Origin: Chryseobacterium sp. JUb7
GTDB taxonomy: Bacteria; Bacteroidota; Bacteroidia; Flavobacteriales; Weeksellaceae
Assembly (NCBI RefSeq): GCF_024806495.1
Contig: NZ_JANUFF010000001.1
Location: forward strand, 434,001-498,000
Length of the DNA stretch: 64,000 nucleotides
Direction of reading: 5' to 3'
Part shown: in pieces, positions 54,520 through 63,388 of the stretch
How positions within the stretch are numbered: the stretch's first letter is position 1
Layout of the letters: each line of letters starts with the position of its first letter
Notes under the pieces: model-generated
Told to the model about the DNA's origin: nothing
Database searches by the model: none
The model's input: the letters and a program-made list of their open reading frames with translations, nothing else
Program-made: the position numbers and the translations under genes

Positions 54520-56070
54520 TTATAAGTCAAATTTAATCCCCTGTGCTAAAGGAAGTTGAGCAGTGTAATTTATAGTGTTAGTTTGACGTCTCATATAGTA
54601 CTTCCAAACGTCCGATCCTGATTCTCTTCCACCTCCGGTTTCTTTTTCGCCACCGAAAGCTCCACCAATTTCTGCACCGGAAGTCCCGATGTTCACGTTG
54701 GCAATTCCACAGTCTGAACCTGCTTGAGAAAGGAATAATTCTGCTTCTCTTAAGTTCTGTGTCATGATCGCTGATGACAATCCCTGAGGAACATCATTCT
54801 GGATGGCAATCGCTTCTTCTAACGTTTTATATTTGATTAAATATAAAATTGGAGCAAAAGTTTCATGCTGAACAATTTCATAAGAGTTTTTAACTTCTGC
54901 AATGGCAGGTTTTACATAGCAACCGGATTCATATCCTTTTCCTTTTAATACTTCACCTTCAACGATAAATTTACCGCCTTCTTTTTTACATTTTTTGATT
55001 GCTTCTTCATATTGATTCACAGCCAGAGTATCAATAAGTGGTCCTACATGATTGGTTTCATCTAATGGATTTCCGATTTTCAGCTGGCCATATGCCTTTA
55101 CCAATCTGTTTTTAACTTCATTGTAAACACTTTCATGAATAATCAGTCTTCTTGTTGATGTACATCTCTGTCCTGCCGTTCCTACTGCTCCAAAAACAGC
55201 TCCGATGATCGACATATCGATATCTGCATCTTTAGAAATAATAATTGCGTTGTTTCCGCCTAATTCAAGGATCGATTTTCCGAATCTTTCGGCTACTTTA
55301 GAAGAAACCATTCTTCCAACTCTTGTAGAACCGGTGAAAGAAACCAGAGAAACTCTCTTGTCATCCACTAATTTCTGTCCGATTTCATGATCCGCTACCA
55401 ACACACTTGAAATACCTTCAGGAAGGTTATTTTCCTTTAATACTTCATTCATGATATTCTGGCAGGCAAGAGCGCAAAGTGGTGTTTTTTCTGAAGGCTT
55501 CCAGATCGTAACGTTTCCGCAAATCCATGCTAGAGCCGTATTCCAAGACCAAACCGCCACCGGAAAATTGAATGCAGTGATAATTCCCACTACTCCAAGA
55601 GGATGGTACTGCTCATACATTCTGTGACCCGGTCTTTCCGAATGCATCGTGTATCCGTGAAGCTGTCTTGAAACTCCCACTGCAAAGTCGCAGATATCGA
55701 TCATTTCCTGAACCTCTCCAAGACCTTCCTGCAAAGATTTACCCATCTCATAAGAAACCAATTTTCCAAGATCATCCTTATATTGTCTTAATTTCTGACC
55801 TAGCTGCCTTACGATTTCTCCTCTTTTAGGAGCCGGAATCATTCTGAATTCCTGAAATGCTTTCTGAGCCGTTTCGATAACTTTGTTGTAGTCACTTTCT
55901 CCAGAAGCCTTTATTTTAGCAATCAAATTACCGTCAACCGGTGAAAAACTTTCTATTGTTTTTCCTGATGCAAAATATTTTCCGCCTACTGAAGTTCCTT
56001 TATTTTCATCTTTAATTCCTAGATTTTTGAGCGTTTTTTCGATTCCAAAATCTTTTACTTTTTTAGACAT
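54520..56070 (-). CDS. amaB: L-aminoadipate-semialdehyde dehydrogenase (ALDH7 family)
   Basis: 516 residues of the aldehyde dehydrogenase superfamily, ALDH7 branch (antiquitin-like). Motifs: ITAFNFPVAVWSWNTALAWICGN (NAD site), FTGSTRVGRMV, catalytic Glu in LELGGNNAI, catalytic Cys in GQRCTSTRRL, and the C-terminal IGGAFGGEKETGGGRESGSD. Oxidises aminoadipate semialdehyde to 2-aminoadipate, completing the step after Lat. Symbol is by function; similar enzymes are also called pcd. Confidence 0.9.
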   Translation of the reverse strand: MSKKVKDFGIEKTLKNLGIKDENKGTSVGGKYFASGKTIESFSPVDGNLIAKIKASGESDYNKVIETAQKAFQEFRMIPAPKRGEIVRQLGQKLRQYKDDLGKLVSYEMGKSLQEGLGEVQEMIDICDFAVGVSRQLHGYTMHSERPGHRMYEQYHPLGVVGIITAFNFPVAVWSWNTALAWICGNVTIWKPSEKTPLCALACQNIMNEVLKENNLPEGISSVLVADHEIGQKLVDDKRVSLVSFTGSTRVGRMVSSKVAERFGKSILELGGNNAIIISKDADIDMSIIGAVFGAVGTAGQRCTSTRRLIIHESVYNEVKNRLVKAYGQLKIGNPLDETNHVGPLIDTLAVNQYEEAIKKCKKEGGKFIVEGEVLKGKGYESGCYVKPAIAEVKNSYEIVQHETFAPILYLIKYKTLEEAIAIQNDVPQGLSSAIMTQNLREAELFLSQAGSDCGIANVNIGTSGAEIGGAFGGEKETGGGRESGSDVWKYYMRRQTNTINYTAQLPLAQGIKFDL

Positions 56071-56150
56071 AAAAATTTTACTTTTCGTTTCCTCTAAAGA
56101 TAAAAATATTATACGAACCGCAAAATTTTAATTTTTTTAACAGGTTTTTA

Positions 56151-56181
56151 TTTGGACTAATTATAAACATGCTTATCTTTG
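56151..56181 (+). promoter_or_regulatory. Promoter of the small membrane protein gene at 56207
   Basis: TTTG (56151-56154), 19-nt spacer, TATCTTTG (56174-56181): full -33/-7 match, 25 nt before the ATG. Confidence 0.7.
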
Positions 56182-56206
56182 CAGGGTAATCATTTGAATT
56201 TCAGGA

Positions 56207-56404
56207 ATGGAAAATAATAAGGCGATCAATGAACCTGCAGAAGAAAAGAAAAATTCTAAATGGAAAAGCTTAGTTAAGAAATTTGGGATAGGCGGAATCA
56301 TATTCTTTACCGTAAAAGGTATTATTACTTCAACACTTATTTATTTCTTAGGGAAAAATTTCTGGACGGTTATCAGCAATTACTTTACAACGATATTTGA
56401 ATAA
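56207..56404 (+). CDS. Small membrane protein
   Basis: 65 residues: charged N-terminus (NNKAINEPAEEKKNSKWKSL), then a hydrophobic segment GIGGIIFFTVKGIITSTLIY and a second short one. It resembles small 'alpha-helical' proteins of Flavobacteriia with no known function. Real promoter, real terminator and an ordinary start support it as a gene. Confidence 0.75.
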   Translation: MENNKAINEPAEEKKNSKWKSLVKKFGIGGIIFFTVKGIITSTLIYFLGKNFWTVISNYFTTIFE

Positions 56405-56425
56405 ATAATTGATCTATTGAATATA

Positions 56426-56453
56426 AAAAGCAGTGAAAATTTTCACTGCTTTT
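56426..56453 (+). terminator. Terminator of the small membrane protein gene
   Basis: AAAAGCAGTGAAA / TTCACTGCTTTT with a 3-nt loop, T-rich tail. Confidence 0.85.
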
Positions 56454-56629
56454 CTTTTATTTATATGTATAGTTGTAATTTTTTATGCGGACTATTTTTT
56501 CGACAGAGTAAAGGTTCTGAAACTATAGATTTTTCAACTTCGCTCAGACTGTTTTTTATTGCTATTTGTAATATTTTCAGTTAGTTTTATCAGAAAATGG
56601 AGACTTAAAAAAAATAGTTTGATCTAAAG

Positions 56630-56818
56630 TTACTCTTTTTTCTTTCTTCCTGACTCGATTAATTTCTGATGAAGTAAATACTCAATCTGTCCATTGACAC
56701 TCCGGAATTCATCATTGGCCCATTTTTCCAGTAGCTTATATGTAGACTCGTCAATCCTTATGACGAAGGATTTTTTACCTTTGCTTTCAGGAGTGTTTTG
56801 AGTTTTTTCTGATTTCAT
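56630..56818 (-). CDS. Arc/CopG-type ribbon-helix-helix protein
   Basis: 62 residues from ATG at 56818 (MKSEKTQNTPESKGKK); the frame is open further upstream without good start support. FVIRIDESTYKLLEKWANDEF followed by RSVNGQIEYLLHQKLIES is the strand-helix-helix pattern of Arc-like DNA-binding proteins. No toxin partner is adjacent. It follows the SPFH gene on the same strand (83-nt gap), a neighbourhood I have the impression is recurrent for SPFH proteins. Confidence 0.75.
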   Translation of the reverse strand: MKSEKTQNTPESKGKKSFVIRIDESTYKLLEKWANDEFRSVNGQIEYLLHQKLIESGRKKKE

Positions 56819-56901
56819 TTTTATTGCTTTTCTGATTTCTTGCTTGATCTTTTTTACTTTTAACGCAAAATGCCTCCACACTTTGCAAAAATTTTCAATT
56901 A

Positions 56902-57768
56902 TTAATTATACAAAGTTCCGGCATTTAGAATTGGCTGCGCTGCTTTTTCACCACAAAGAACTACCATCAGATTGCTTACCATTGCTGCTTTTCTTTCATC
57001 ATCCAGCTCTACAATATTTTCTTCTGAAAGCTTTTTTAACGCTAAATCCACCATTCCTACTGCTCCTTCAACAATTTTTGTTCTTGCCGCTACAATTGCT
57101 GTTGCCTGCTGCCTTTGAAGCATAGCGCCTGCGATTTCCGAGGCATACGCTAAATGCGAGATTCTTGCTTCCTGAATCACAATTCCTGCTTTTGAAAGTC
57201 GGTCAGTCAGTTCCTGTTCAAGAATAGCATTGATTTTATCACCACCTTCCCTTAATGTAATGGGTGCATGATCGTCTTCCAGATTGTCATAGGGAAAGCT
57301 CATCGCCAGATGACGTACAGCAGCTTCACTTTGCATTTTCACAAAATCTGAATATCTTTCTACATCGAAGGCTGCTTTATAGGTATCTCCTACTTTCCAG
57401 ACAATCACAACTGCAATCTCGATTGGATTTCCCATTTTATCGTTTACTTTCAAAGTTTGTCCCTGTAAATTTTCAGAACGCAAACTGATTCTCTGAGATG
57501 AGTAAAGGGGATTAATAAAGAACAAGCCGTTGTCTTTCACTGTTCCCACATACTTTCCAAAGAAATTCAGTACTCTTGAATGGTTAGGCTGAATAATCAT
57601 TAATCCTTTTAGAAAAAAGCAGGACAGAATAAAGCATAGTATTGCCAATACAACATAAACAATACTATTATCAACTCCTGTTACAAAAAGATAAACAGAG
57701 GTTACAAAAAGTATTAAACAGAAGACTAATGTTAAGTATCCTGAAATAGGTTTTAAGATTTTTTCCAT
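56902..57768 (-). CDS. SPFH/Band-7 domain membrane protein
   Basis: 288 residues. Two adjacent N-terminal hydrophobic segments (about 12-30 and 36-57), then LMIIQPNHSRVLNFFGKYVG, the beginning of the SPFH domain, and the conserved IQEARISHLAYASEIAGAML helix followed by an Ala/Arg-rich coiled coil (RQQATAIVAARTKIVEGAVG). Stomatin/prohibitin-like proteins form membrane microdomain rings; precise role unknown. Confidence 0.88.
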   Translation of the reverse strand: MEKILKPISGYLTLVFCLILFVTSVYLFVTGVDNSIVYVVLAILCFILSCFFLKGLMIIQPNHSRVLNFFGKYVGTVKDNGLFFINPLYSSQRISLRSENLQGQTLKVNDKMGNPIEIAVVIVWKVGDTYKAAFDVERYSDFVKMQSEAAVRHLAMSFPYDNLEDDHAPITLREGGDKINAILEQELTDRLSKAGIVIQEARISHLAYASEIAGAMLQRQQATAIVAARTKIVEGAVGMVDLALKKLSEENIVELDDERKAAMVSNLMVVLCGEKAAQPILNAGTLYN

Positions 57769-57861
57769 AATGTGATATTTTAAAATGATATTATTTTGAT
57801 ATCATAAAGATATACATAAGTTTTGAATTATGACTTATTGGTTTACTTTTTTTTGAGATGT

Positions 57862-57880
57862 TTCGACTTCGCTCAGCATC
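57862..57880. repeat. Interspersed repeat copy
   Basis: TTCGACTTCGCTCAGCATC, related to copies near 10023, 52578, 56533 (TTCAACTTCGCTCAGACTG) and 62907. Confidence 0.5.
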
Positions 57881-57923
57881 TATATTGGCAACGCCTCAAT
57901 TTCATAAGTCTTTGAAAATTGTA

Positions 57924-57958
57924 CAAAAAAATCCCTGAAAAATTAATTTCAGGGATTT
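57924..57958 (-). terminator. Terminator of the ResB-CcsA gene
   Basis: AAATCCCTGAAA / TTTCAGGGATTT with a 6-nt loop; the minus strand continues in a T-run. Confidence 0.85.
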
Positions 57959-57979
57959 GAATTATTAAGATTTTAAAAT

Positions 57980-60900
57980 TTATTTCTTATTTAAAGTTTT
58001 AAATTTAAAATAAGAAACTAATGATAAAAGAGTCATTGTTGCTAAGCCTATGTAAACCCAAGCCGGCACCGGAACAGGATCACCCGCTGCATATGAGTGA
58101 AGTCCGCTTAAGTAATAATTTACTCCAAAGTACGTCATTACCATTGAGCAGAATGCAAACATCGTCGCCACGTGGAATGCCCATTTGCTTCTTAAACCAG
58201 GTACCAATCTCATATGCAGTACAAAAGCATATACCATGATCGAAATGAAAGCCCAGGTTTCTTTAGGATCCCAGCTCCAGTATCTACCCCAAGATTCATT
58301 GGCCCAGATTCCTCCTAAGAAGTTTCCGACTGTTAATGCAAACAAACCAATGGTAAGAGACATTTCAGAAACGATAACCAATTCTTTCAACGTTGTATCG
58401 TGGTGAATTTTGTAAGTGTCTTTATTTGAAATAATATAGAATACCAAACTAATTACCGCAATGATCATTGACAGGGCAAAGAAACCGTAACTTGAGGTAA
58501 TAATCGCTACGTGAACGATCAGCCAGTAAGATTTCAGTACAGGAACCAATGGTGTGATCTGCGGATCAAGAGCTGAACCTCCGTGAGCAAATCCCATCAT
58601 AATAACTGCCACCATAAATCCTGCTGCAGGAATCAGCGCGTTTGAGTTTCTATATAAAATCAGACCCGCTGTAATACCAACCCACGAAATAAAGATAATC
58701 GCTTCATACCCGTTACTCCAAGGCGCGTGACCCGAAATATACCATCTTGCAACCAGCCCAAGGAAATGGAAAGCATATCCAACAATTCCAAGAGCGATAA
58801 TTATTTTAATGGTTTTATTTAAAATTTTATTAGGCTTGAATAATTCCACAAATCCTAAAATCAGTAGCAATCCTCCAACCAGAGTATAGAAAATTAATAA
58901 TTTGAAGTTGATATTCACTTTATTCATGAAAACCTCAAGATCAACTTTAGATTTTGCAGGAACTACCGCTTTCCCCCACTTCTGCTGATATTCTGAAAGC
59001 TTCACCAATTCTGCATCAGCCTTGCTCCAGTCACCGGATTTTTGCGCTGCCAAAGCTTCCGCAAAATAAGGACCCATTACCTGCTGAGACTCCATATCCG
59101 GTTCGAATTTCTGATCCAGCCAAGAATGCCATGTGTGATTTGCATCATTTTTCACTGGAACGATTCTCATAAACTGACCGCTGAAAAACTCATTGAAGAT
59201 CTGAACTCTTTCGTTTACAGAAATTACCTCTTTATCATAGTTTGTCTGTTCAGATGGTTTCTTACGGAAAGCCGTATTGTAATCATGCTCTAAAATATAG
59301 GTAAGATTTCCATTAGCATCAGCCGGGAAAAGATTCATTAATGAAGTATAGCCTTCATCATCAGCCTTAGTTTTCTTCTTAAGCTCGTCACCACCTTTTG
59401 TTCCGACTTTAATCATTGGAACCATGGTCCAGCTTGGCGTATCTGTATTAATTGAAAGAAACCACTGGTTGGCCGTCAGAGACTTTCCATCCGTTCCTTT
59501 GAATTCGTCTTTTTTGTATAATTTTCTTAAAACATCTAATGCTTCGGTATTGATAGGAACAATTCTTCCCTCAAAATTCTGAACCAAAAGATATCCGAAT
59601 TTATCTGCATGCTCCTTGCTGATTTTATTTCTTGCAATAATTTCATCCGGAGAAATGCTTCTCATTTTGGTTAACGGAGCTGCCAGCGAGTTCTGTTGAG
59701 GACCTTGTTGAGCCTGCGCAGATTCAGGTGCCGGAGCATGATTATGAGTTTCACCTTCTACATGAATGTGTTCTCTGCTTCCGTCAGTTGTCCCGTGAGT
59801 TTCAATTTTCTGAGCATTTAATCCTAAACTTAAGAATAGTAAAAGTACCGCAGCACCTCTTTTTTTATTAACATCTGTCAGCATTTTGTTTAATTTCCAG
59901 AAATGCGTTCCCTTCCAGAAGAAGATCACAAACATTCCGAAGAACAAAAATGCATATCCGATATAAGAGATTAAAGTTCCCCAGAAATCATGATTTACAG
60001 ACAAAACAGTTCCCATTCTGTCCGGATCAAAACTAGACTGGAAAAAACGGTACCCACCATGATTCAATACATTGTTCATATAAATTTTATAAGGAGTCTG
60101 TTTCCCCTGATCAATAATTTTAACATGACTTTCATAAGCACTCGGAGATGAACTTCCGGGATACGTCTCCATTACGAAGTCGTCTAATTTTAGAGCGAAA
60201 GGTGTTGTATAAATTTTAGGACCAAAGCCCACCATAATATTTAAACCATCCATCGTCACTTGCTTGTATGCATTAGGATTTCCTTTTTCAACGGAAAGAT
60301 CAACAAGCTGCTTTGATTTGGGACCCTGAAGCTCTACAGTCAGTACATCCGGGACCATCTGATCTTTTTTTCTGTCGCCTTCAAAAGCCATCAGTCTTCC
60401 TTTTTTCAATCCTTCAGGAATAACAAGCTTCAGTTCGTTGATTGTATATAAACTTCTCAGTGCCAAAGGCTGGAATTCATCTTTCAGTGTATTTCCTGTA
60501 GCCTGAGTTGCCATGGTCATATAAGTAGCATCAACAGGAGTTTTGATGAATAACTTTCCGCCTTCGTTTTTAAATTCAACAGCACCGTCAATGGCTCTGT
60601 TGAAAGTAACCAAAGTTCCGTTGATAGATTTTGTTTCACCCGGTTTAATATAAATATTCTGTCTTCCTGTATTTCCTGTTGAAACCAAATGAAGATATTC
60701 AGCACCACTAGGATCAGCAATTAAGCTGTCTTTTTTTCTCTGAACATAGTCTTTAGCCGTTACTTTCACTTCTTTACCGCGGAAGTCGTAAGTAGCCTCA
60801 AGATCTTTATGCAAAGGAGACATCAGATAAGGAATATCCTGATAATTTAAGACATCGCCTTTTTCTTCAATCTGAATTTTAAGAAAATTTTTGTCGGTTA

Positions 60901-61246
60901 CAATTTCATTTGAGGTTTCTCCCTCTCTGATATGCATTGTTCCTTCAAAACTGATGTATCTTGTGATAGCACCACCTATGAAAATAAGCACAAATGCAAG
61001 GTGAAAAATTAAAACCGGCCATTTTTCTCTTTTCCAGAGTCTGTATCTTCCGATATTTCCAATGAAGTTGAGAATGAGCAAAAACATGATTAATTCAAAC
61101 CATTTTGCTTCATAAATTAATGCCTTCGCTGTGGGAGTTCCGTAGTCGTTTTCTAAGAACGTTGCATAGGCCATGGCAAATGCATACACCAGTAACAGCA
61201 CAGCCATTGTTCTGGTTGAGATAAGAATATCTTGGAGCTTCTTCAT
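57980..61246 (-). CDS. ccsBA: Fused ResB-CcsA cytochrome c biogenesis protein
   Basis: 1088 residues, system II cytochrome c maturation (haem export and ligation). N-terminal ResB-like part with TM segments near 10-30, 48-62, 75-92 and about 425-442 and a large periplasmic loop. Around residue 470 lies a second signal-like stretch (GAAVLLLFLSLGLNAQ) followed by a His-rich linker (REHIHVEGETHNHA). The C-terminal CcsA part (from about 770) has eight TM segments and the haem-handling motif WGRYWSWDPKETWAF, with a conserved His in GFAHGGSALDP. Fusions of ResB and CcsA are known in Bacteroidota and epsilonproteobacteria. Confidence 0.92.
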   Translation of the reverse strand: MKKLQDILISTRTMAVLLLVYAFAMAYATFLENDYGTPTAKALIYEAKWFELIMFLLILNFIGNIGRYRLWKREKWPVLIFHLAFVLIFIGGAITRYISFEGTMHIREGETSNEIVTDKNFLKIQIEEKGDVLNYQDIPYLMSPLHKDLEATYDFRGKEVKVTAKDYVQRKKDSLIADPSGAEYLHLVSTGNTGRQNIYIKPGETKSINGTLVTFNRAIDGAVEFKNEGGKLFIKTPVDATYMTMATQATGNTLKDEFQPLALRSLYTINELKLVIPEGLKKGRLMAFEGDRKKDQMVPDVLTVELQGPKSKQLVDLSVEKGNPNAYKQVTMDGLNIMVGFGPKIYTTPFALKLDDFVMETYPGSSSPSAYESHVKIIDQGKQTPYKIYMNNVLNHGGYRFFQSSFDPDRMGTVLSVNHDFWGTLISYIGYAFLFFGMFVIFFWKGTHFWKLNKMLTDVNKKRGAAVLLLFLSLGLNAQKIETHGTTDGSREHIHVEGETHNHAPAPESAQAQQGPQQNSLAAPLTKMRSISPDEIIARNKISKEHADKFGYLLVQNFEGRIVPINTEALDVLRKLYKKDEFKGTDGKSLTANQWFLSINTDTPSWTMVPMIKVGTKGGDELKKKTKADDEGYTSLMNLFPADANGNLTYILEHDYNTAFRKKPSEQTNYDKEVISVNERVQIFNEFFSGQFMRIVPVKNDANHTWHSWLDQKFEPDMESQQVMGPYFAEALAAQKSGDWSKADAELVKLSEYQQKWGKAVVPAKSKVDLEVFMNKVNINFKLLIFYTLVGGLLLILGFVELFKPNKILNKTIKIIIALGIVGYAFHFLGLVARWYISGHAPWSNGYEAIIFISWVGITAGLILYRNSNALIPAAGFMVAVIMMGFAHGGSALDPQITPLVPVLKSYWLIVHVAIITSSYGFFALSMIIAVISLVFYIISNKDTYKIHHDTTLKELVIVSEMSLTIGLFALTVGNFLGGIWANESWGRYWSWDPKETWAFISIMVYAFVLHMRLVPGLRSKWAFHVATMFAFCSMVMTYFGVNYYLSGLHSYAAGDPVPVPAWVYIGLATMTLLSLVSYFKFKTLNKK

Positions 61247-61265
61247 GATTTATTTACTTGACATG

Positions 61266-61273
61266 CAAAAATA
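61266..61273 (-). promoter_or_regulatory. Candidate -7 element of the ResB-CcsA gene
   Basis: Minus strand TATTTTTG, 20 nt before the start. Confidence 0.4.
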
Positions 61274-61441
61274 AGCATGATTAACTATAAAGAGGATAAA
61301 AAAAGCTGTTTTTTATCACTTTACAGCCCGCAAACGTTATTTTGAAGCGTTCTTAATAACTAAAATATAACTGAAGAAAATTTAAATTTTAACATTCGTA
61401 AAATATGGATTCAAAAAAGCTATATCACTGATTGAATGTAT

Positions 61442-62026
61442 CTATCTGCCAAGACTTGTTTTCTTTCTGATCTTGCTCAGAAATTCGTGAGAGATACCGA
61501 GATATGAGGCGATCTGCTGTTGGGTAAGCTTTTGTTCTAAAGTCGGATATTTTTCCAAAAATTCCAGATACCTTTTGTCAGCCGTTTTGTTCATTAAGGA
61601 TAGAATTCTTCTCTGCAAAGCAACCGTAGACTGCTGATTCATTATCCTGAAAAGCTTTTCAATCTGTGGCATCTTTTCGTAAAGAAATTCCTTATCTTTT
61701 TTTGAGATCACCAACACTTCGCTGTCTTCGAGTGCTTCAATATTCAAAGTGCTCGGAACATTGTTGATCAGGCTGTCGAGATCGGTAATCCACCAGCTTT
61801 CAACGGCAAAATACAACGTCTGCTCCACCCCTTCTTCATTTAAAAAATAAACTTTGAAACATCCGTTCAAAACAAAAGCTTCAAAATGACAATAACTGCC
61901 TTCACTCAGAACCGTTTCTTTTTTCTTAAACTTTTGAAGCCGGAAAAGTCTGGAAAAGTTTTTAAATTCCGGATCCGAAAGTTGAATATATCGACTGATA
62001 TTTTTATACAGTAAATCGTACATCAT
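61442..62026 (-). CDS. Crp/Fnr-family transcriptional regulator
   Basis: 194 residues. N-terminal cyclic-nucleotide-binding-like beta roll (about 20-115; KKKETVLSEGSYCHFEAFVL, GCFKVYFLNEEGVEQTLYFA), dimerisation helix, and C-terminal helix-turn-helix TQQQIASYLGISHEFLSKIR. The phosphate-binding cassette of true Crp (GE-x-A-x-x-x-R) is not evident, so it probably does not bind cAMP. The gene lies 68 nt after an exported isochorismatase-like gene and may control it. Confidence 0.88.
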   Translation of the reverse strand: MMYDLLYKNISRYIQLSDPEFKNFSRLFRLQKFKKKETVLSEGSYCHFEAFVLNGCFKVYFLNEEGVEQTLYFAVESWWITDLDSLINNVPSTLNIEALEDSEVLVISKKDKEFLYEKMPQIEKLFRIMNQQSTVALQRRILSLMNKTADKRYLEFLEKYPTLEQKLTQQQIASYLGISHEFLSKIRKKTSLGR

Positions 62027-62041
62027 GGATGTTTAAAGCAA

Positions 62042-62075
62042 AATAAAGATACCAATAATTATTGATACCTTTATT
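62042..62075. promoter_or_regulatory. 34-bp quasi-palindrome upstream of the Crp-family gene
   Basis: Outer arms AATAAAG / CTTTATT and centre CAATAATTATTG are perfectly symmetric; four internal positions (A/C pairs in ATAC and GATAC) break symmetry. It lies 16 nt before the Crp-family start, in the spacer after the hydrolase stop, so it may be an autoregulatory site or a terminator. Confidence 0.5.
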
Positions 62076-62094
62076 TTTATTCATCTGAATAATA

Positions 62095-62739
62095 TTATTT
62101 AACTTTTAAAAAATCTGCTGCTGTTACAACCTGTGTGTACAGACTTCCCAATGCTGAAATTCCTGCCAGAAACGATCGCTGAACTTCCTCAGCTTTTACT
62201 ACTTTCCCATATAATTCACGGTCTCTGGTTGCGGTTGCATCACCTATAATAGTATTATTAAAACCTAAATCAAAAGCCGCTCTGGTTGTCGACTCTACAC
62301 AGACATCGGTCATCATTCCTGTAATCACAAGATTTTCAACCCCATTTGCTTTTAAATATTCTAAAAGTTCTGTCTCTCTGAAACTGTTCGGATAATGCTT
62401 TACAATTATCTTTTCACCTTTTTCCGGAGCAACTAAAGAGTTAATTTCCGCCCCTTTTGTATCCGGCAAAAAGAAAGTCGCGTCTTCATTGGTTGCAATG
62501 TGCATGATATGAATCACCGGAAGATTATTTTTTCTAAAAAAACCTAAAACCTGCTGAGTCTTTTTACCGGCCTCTTCTGCTCCCACTAGGGTCATGCTGC
62601 CTCCTTTAAAATAATCATTCTGTACATCAATGATTAATAATGCTGTTTTTTCCATGTTCTTTTTCTTTTGTGCGTTAACTGTTACTATTGAAATTAAGAT
62701 CAGGCATAATGTCAGAATACCTTTAAATAAATTTTTCAT
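62095..62739 (-). CDS. Exported isochorismatase-family cysteine hydrolase
   Basis: 214 residues. N-terminus MKNLFKGILTLCLILISIVT, VNAQ is a clear signal peptide, unusual for this mostly cytoplasmic family. Catalytic triad visible: Asp in LLIIDVQNDYF, Lys in IIVKHYPNSF, Cys in GMMTDVCVESTTRAAFD. A cytoplasmic version could start at the internal ATG (62655), but a -7 box only 20 nt upstream of 62739 supports the long start. Substrate unknown (amide or ester). Confidence 0.85.
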   Translation of the reverse strand: MKNLFKGILTLCLILISIVTVNAQKKKNMEKTALLIIDVQNDYFKGGSMTLVGAEEAGKKTQQVLGFFRKNNLPVIHIMHIATNEDATFFLPDTKGAEINSLVAPEKGEKIIVKHYPNSFRETELLEYLKANGVENLVITGMMTDVCVESTTRAAFDLGFNNTIIGDATATRDRELYGKVVKAEEVQRSFLAGISALGSLYTQVVTAADFLKVK

Positions 62740-62758
62740 ACGTTAAATTTTCTTGGAA

Positions 62759-62803
62759 CAAAATTAGGAATGCCAAAACTCCTGACATTTGAACTAGTTC
62801 AAA
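62759..62803 (-). promoter_or_regulatory. Promoter and palindromic site upstream of the isochorismatase-like gene
   Basis: -7 box TAATTTTG (minus strand, 62759-62766), 19 nt before the ATG. The perfect 16-bp palindrome TTTGAACTAGTTCAAA (62788-62803) is 21 nt further upstream, where a Crp-type dimer could activate or repress. Confidence 0.55.
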
Positions 62804-63367
62804 AAATGAATATTTTAATCTTCATGAATGAATTTCACTTAGAGCCTGTTTAAAATTCTTTCTAATATTTTTATTATATTGATTTTCAATACATATTAAT
62901 TCTAGTCTTCGACGGGCTCAGACTGACAAACCTAATACTAAATGTATGATTTAACAGTGTCAGATTGAGCTTAGCCTGTAGTAAGCTTGTCGAACTATCG
63001 AAATCTTAGATATTTTTTGAACCAAATTTAAACATGCTCTTAGATTCAACCTGTATCAGAACAACAAGCGGAACATTCTTTGCTGAATACAATTTCGATA
63101 AGAACGAAAATATTAATTTAACCTTTATACTAAAATGAATCGCAAAGTCTACAGCCGCTGTATTCAGAGTCACTGTCAAAATTTTAATTACATACATTTA
63201 GGTTTAAAACAAAAAAATACATCATATTTTTAATTGAAAATTGTTTTATTTTAAATATTTTTAATCATTCAAAATCCAAACGAAGAAAAATCATTACCCC
63301 TGATCAGTAAGGAAAAAATAAAGTTCTTTTAAGCAAAAAAAGCATTCATTTAATGTTTAAAAAACAT
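62804..63367. other. Intergenic spacer with an inverted pair of interspersed repeats
   Basis: No supported gene; short frames on either strand lack start context. CTTCGACGGGCTCAGACTGA (62907-62926) and the inverted relative with GTCAGATTGAGC ... AAGCTTGTCGAA (62959-62995) can pair into a long imperfect hairpin. Confidence 0.6.
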
Positions 63368-63375
63368 TAAATTTG
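63349..63375 (+). promoter_or_regulatory. ftsK promoter overlapped by a perfect inverted repeat
   Basis: TTTAATGTTT, a 3-nt spacer, AAACATTAAA (63349-63371) overlaps the -7 box TAAATTTG (63368-63375), 14 nt before the ATG. Confidence 0.5.
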
Positions 63376-63388
63376 CCACATTGACATT

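Noticed and set aside
56630-56818. Toxin-antitoxin pair with the RHH protein as antitoxin
   Set aside because: The neighbours are an SPFH protein and a spacer; no small toxin-like gene is adjacent on the same strand.
63006-63197. 63-codon minus-strand frame upstream of ftsK
   Set aside because: No support beyond openness; lies next to an interspersed repeat and on the strand opposite to the nearest promoter signals.
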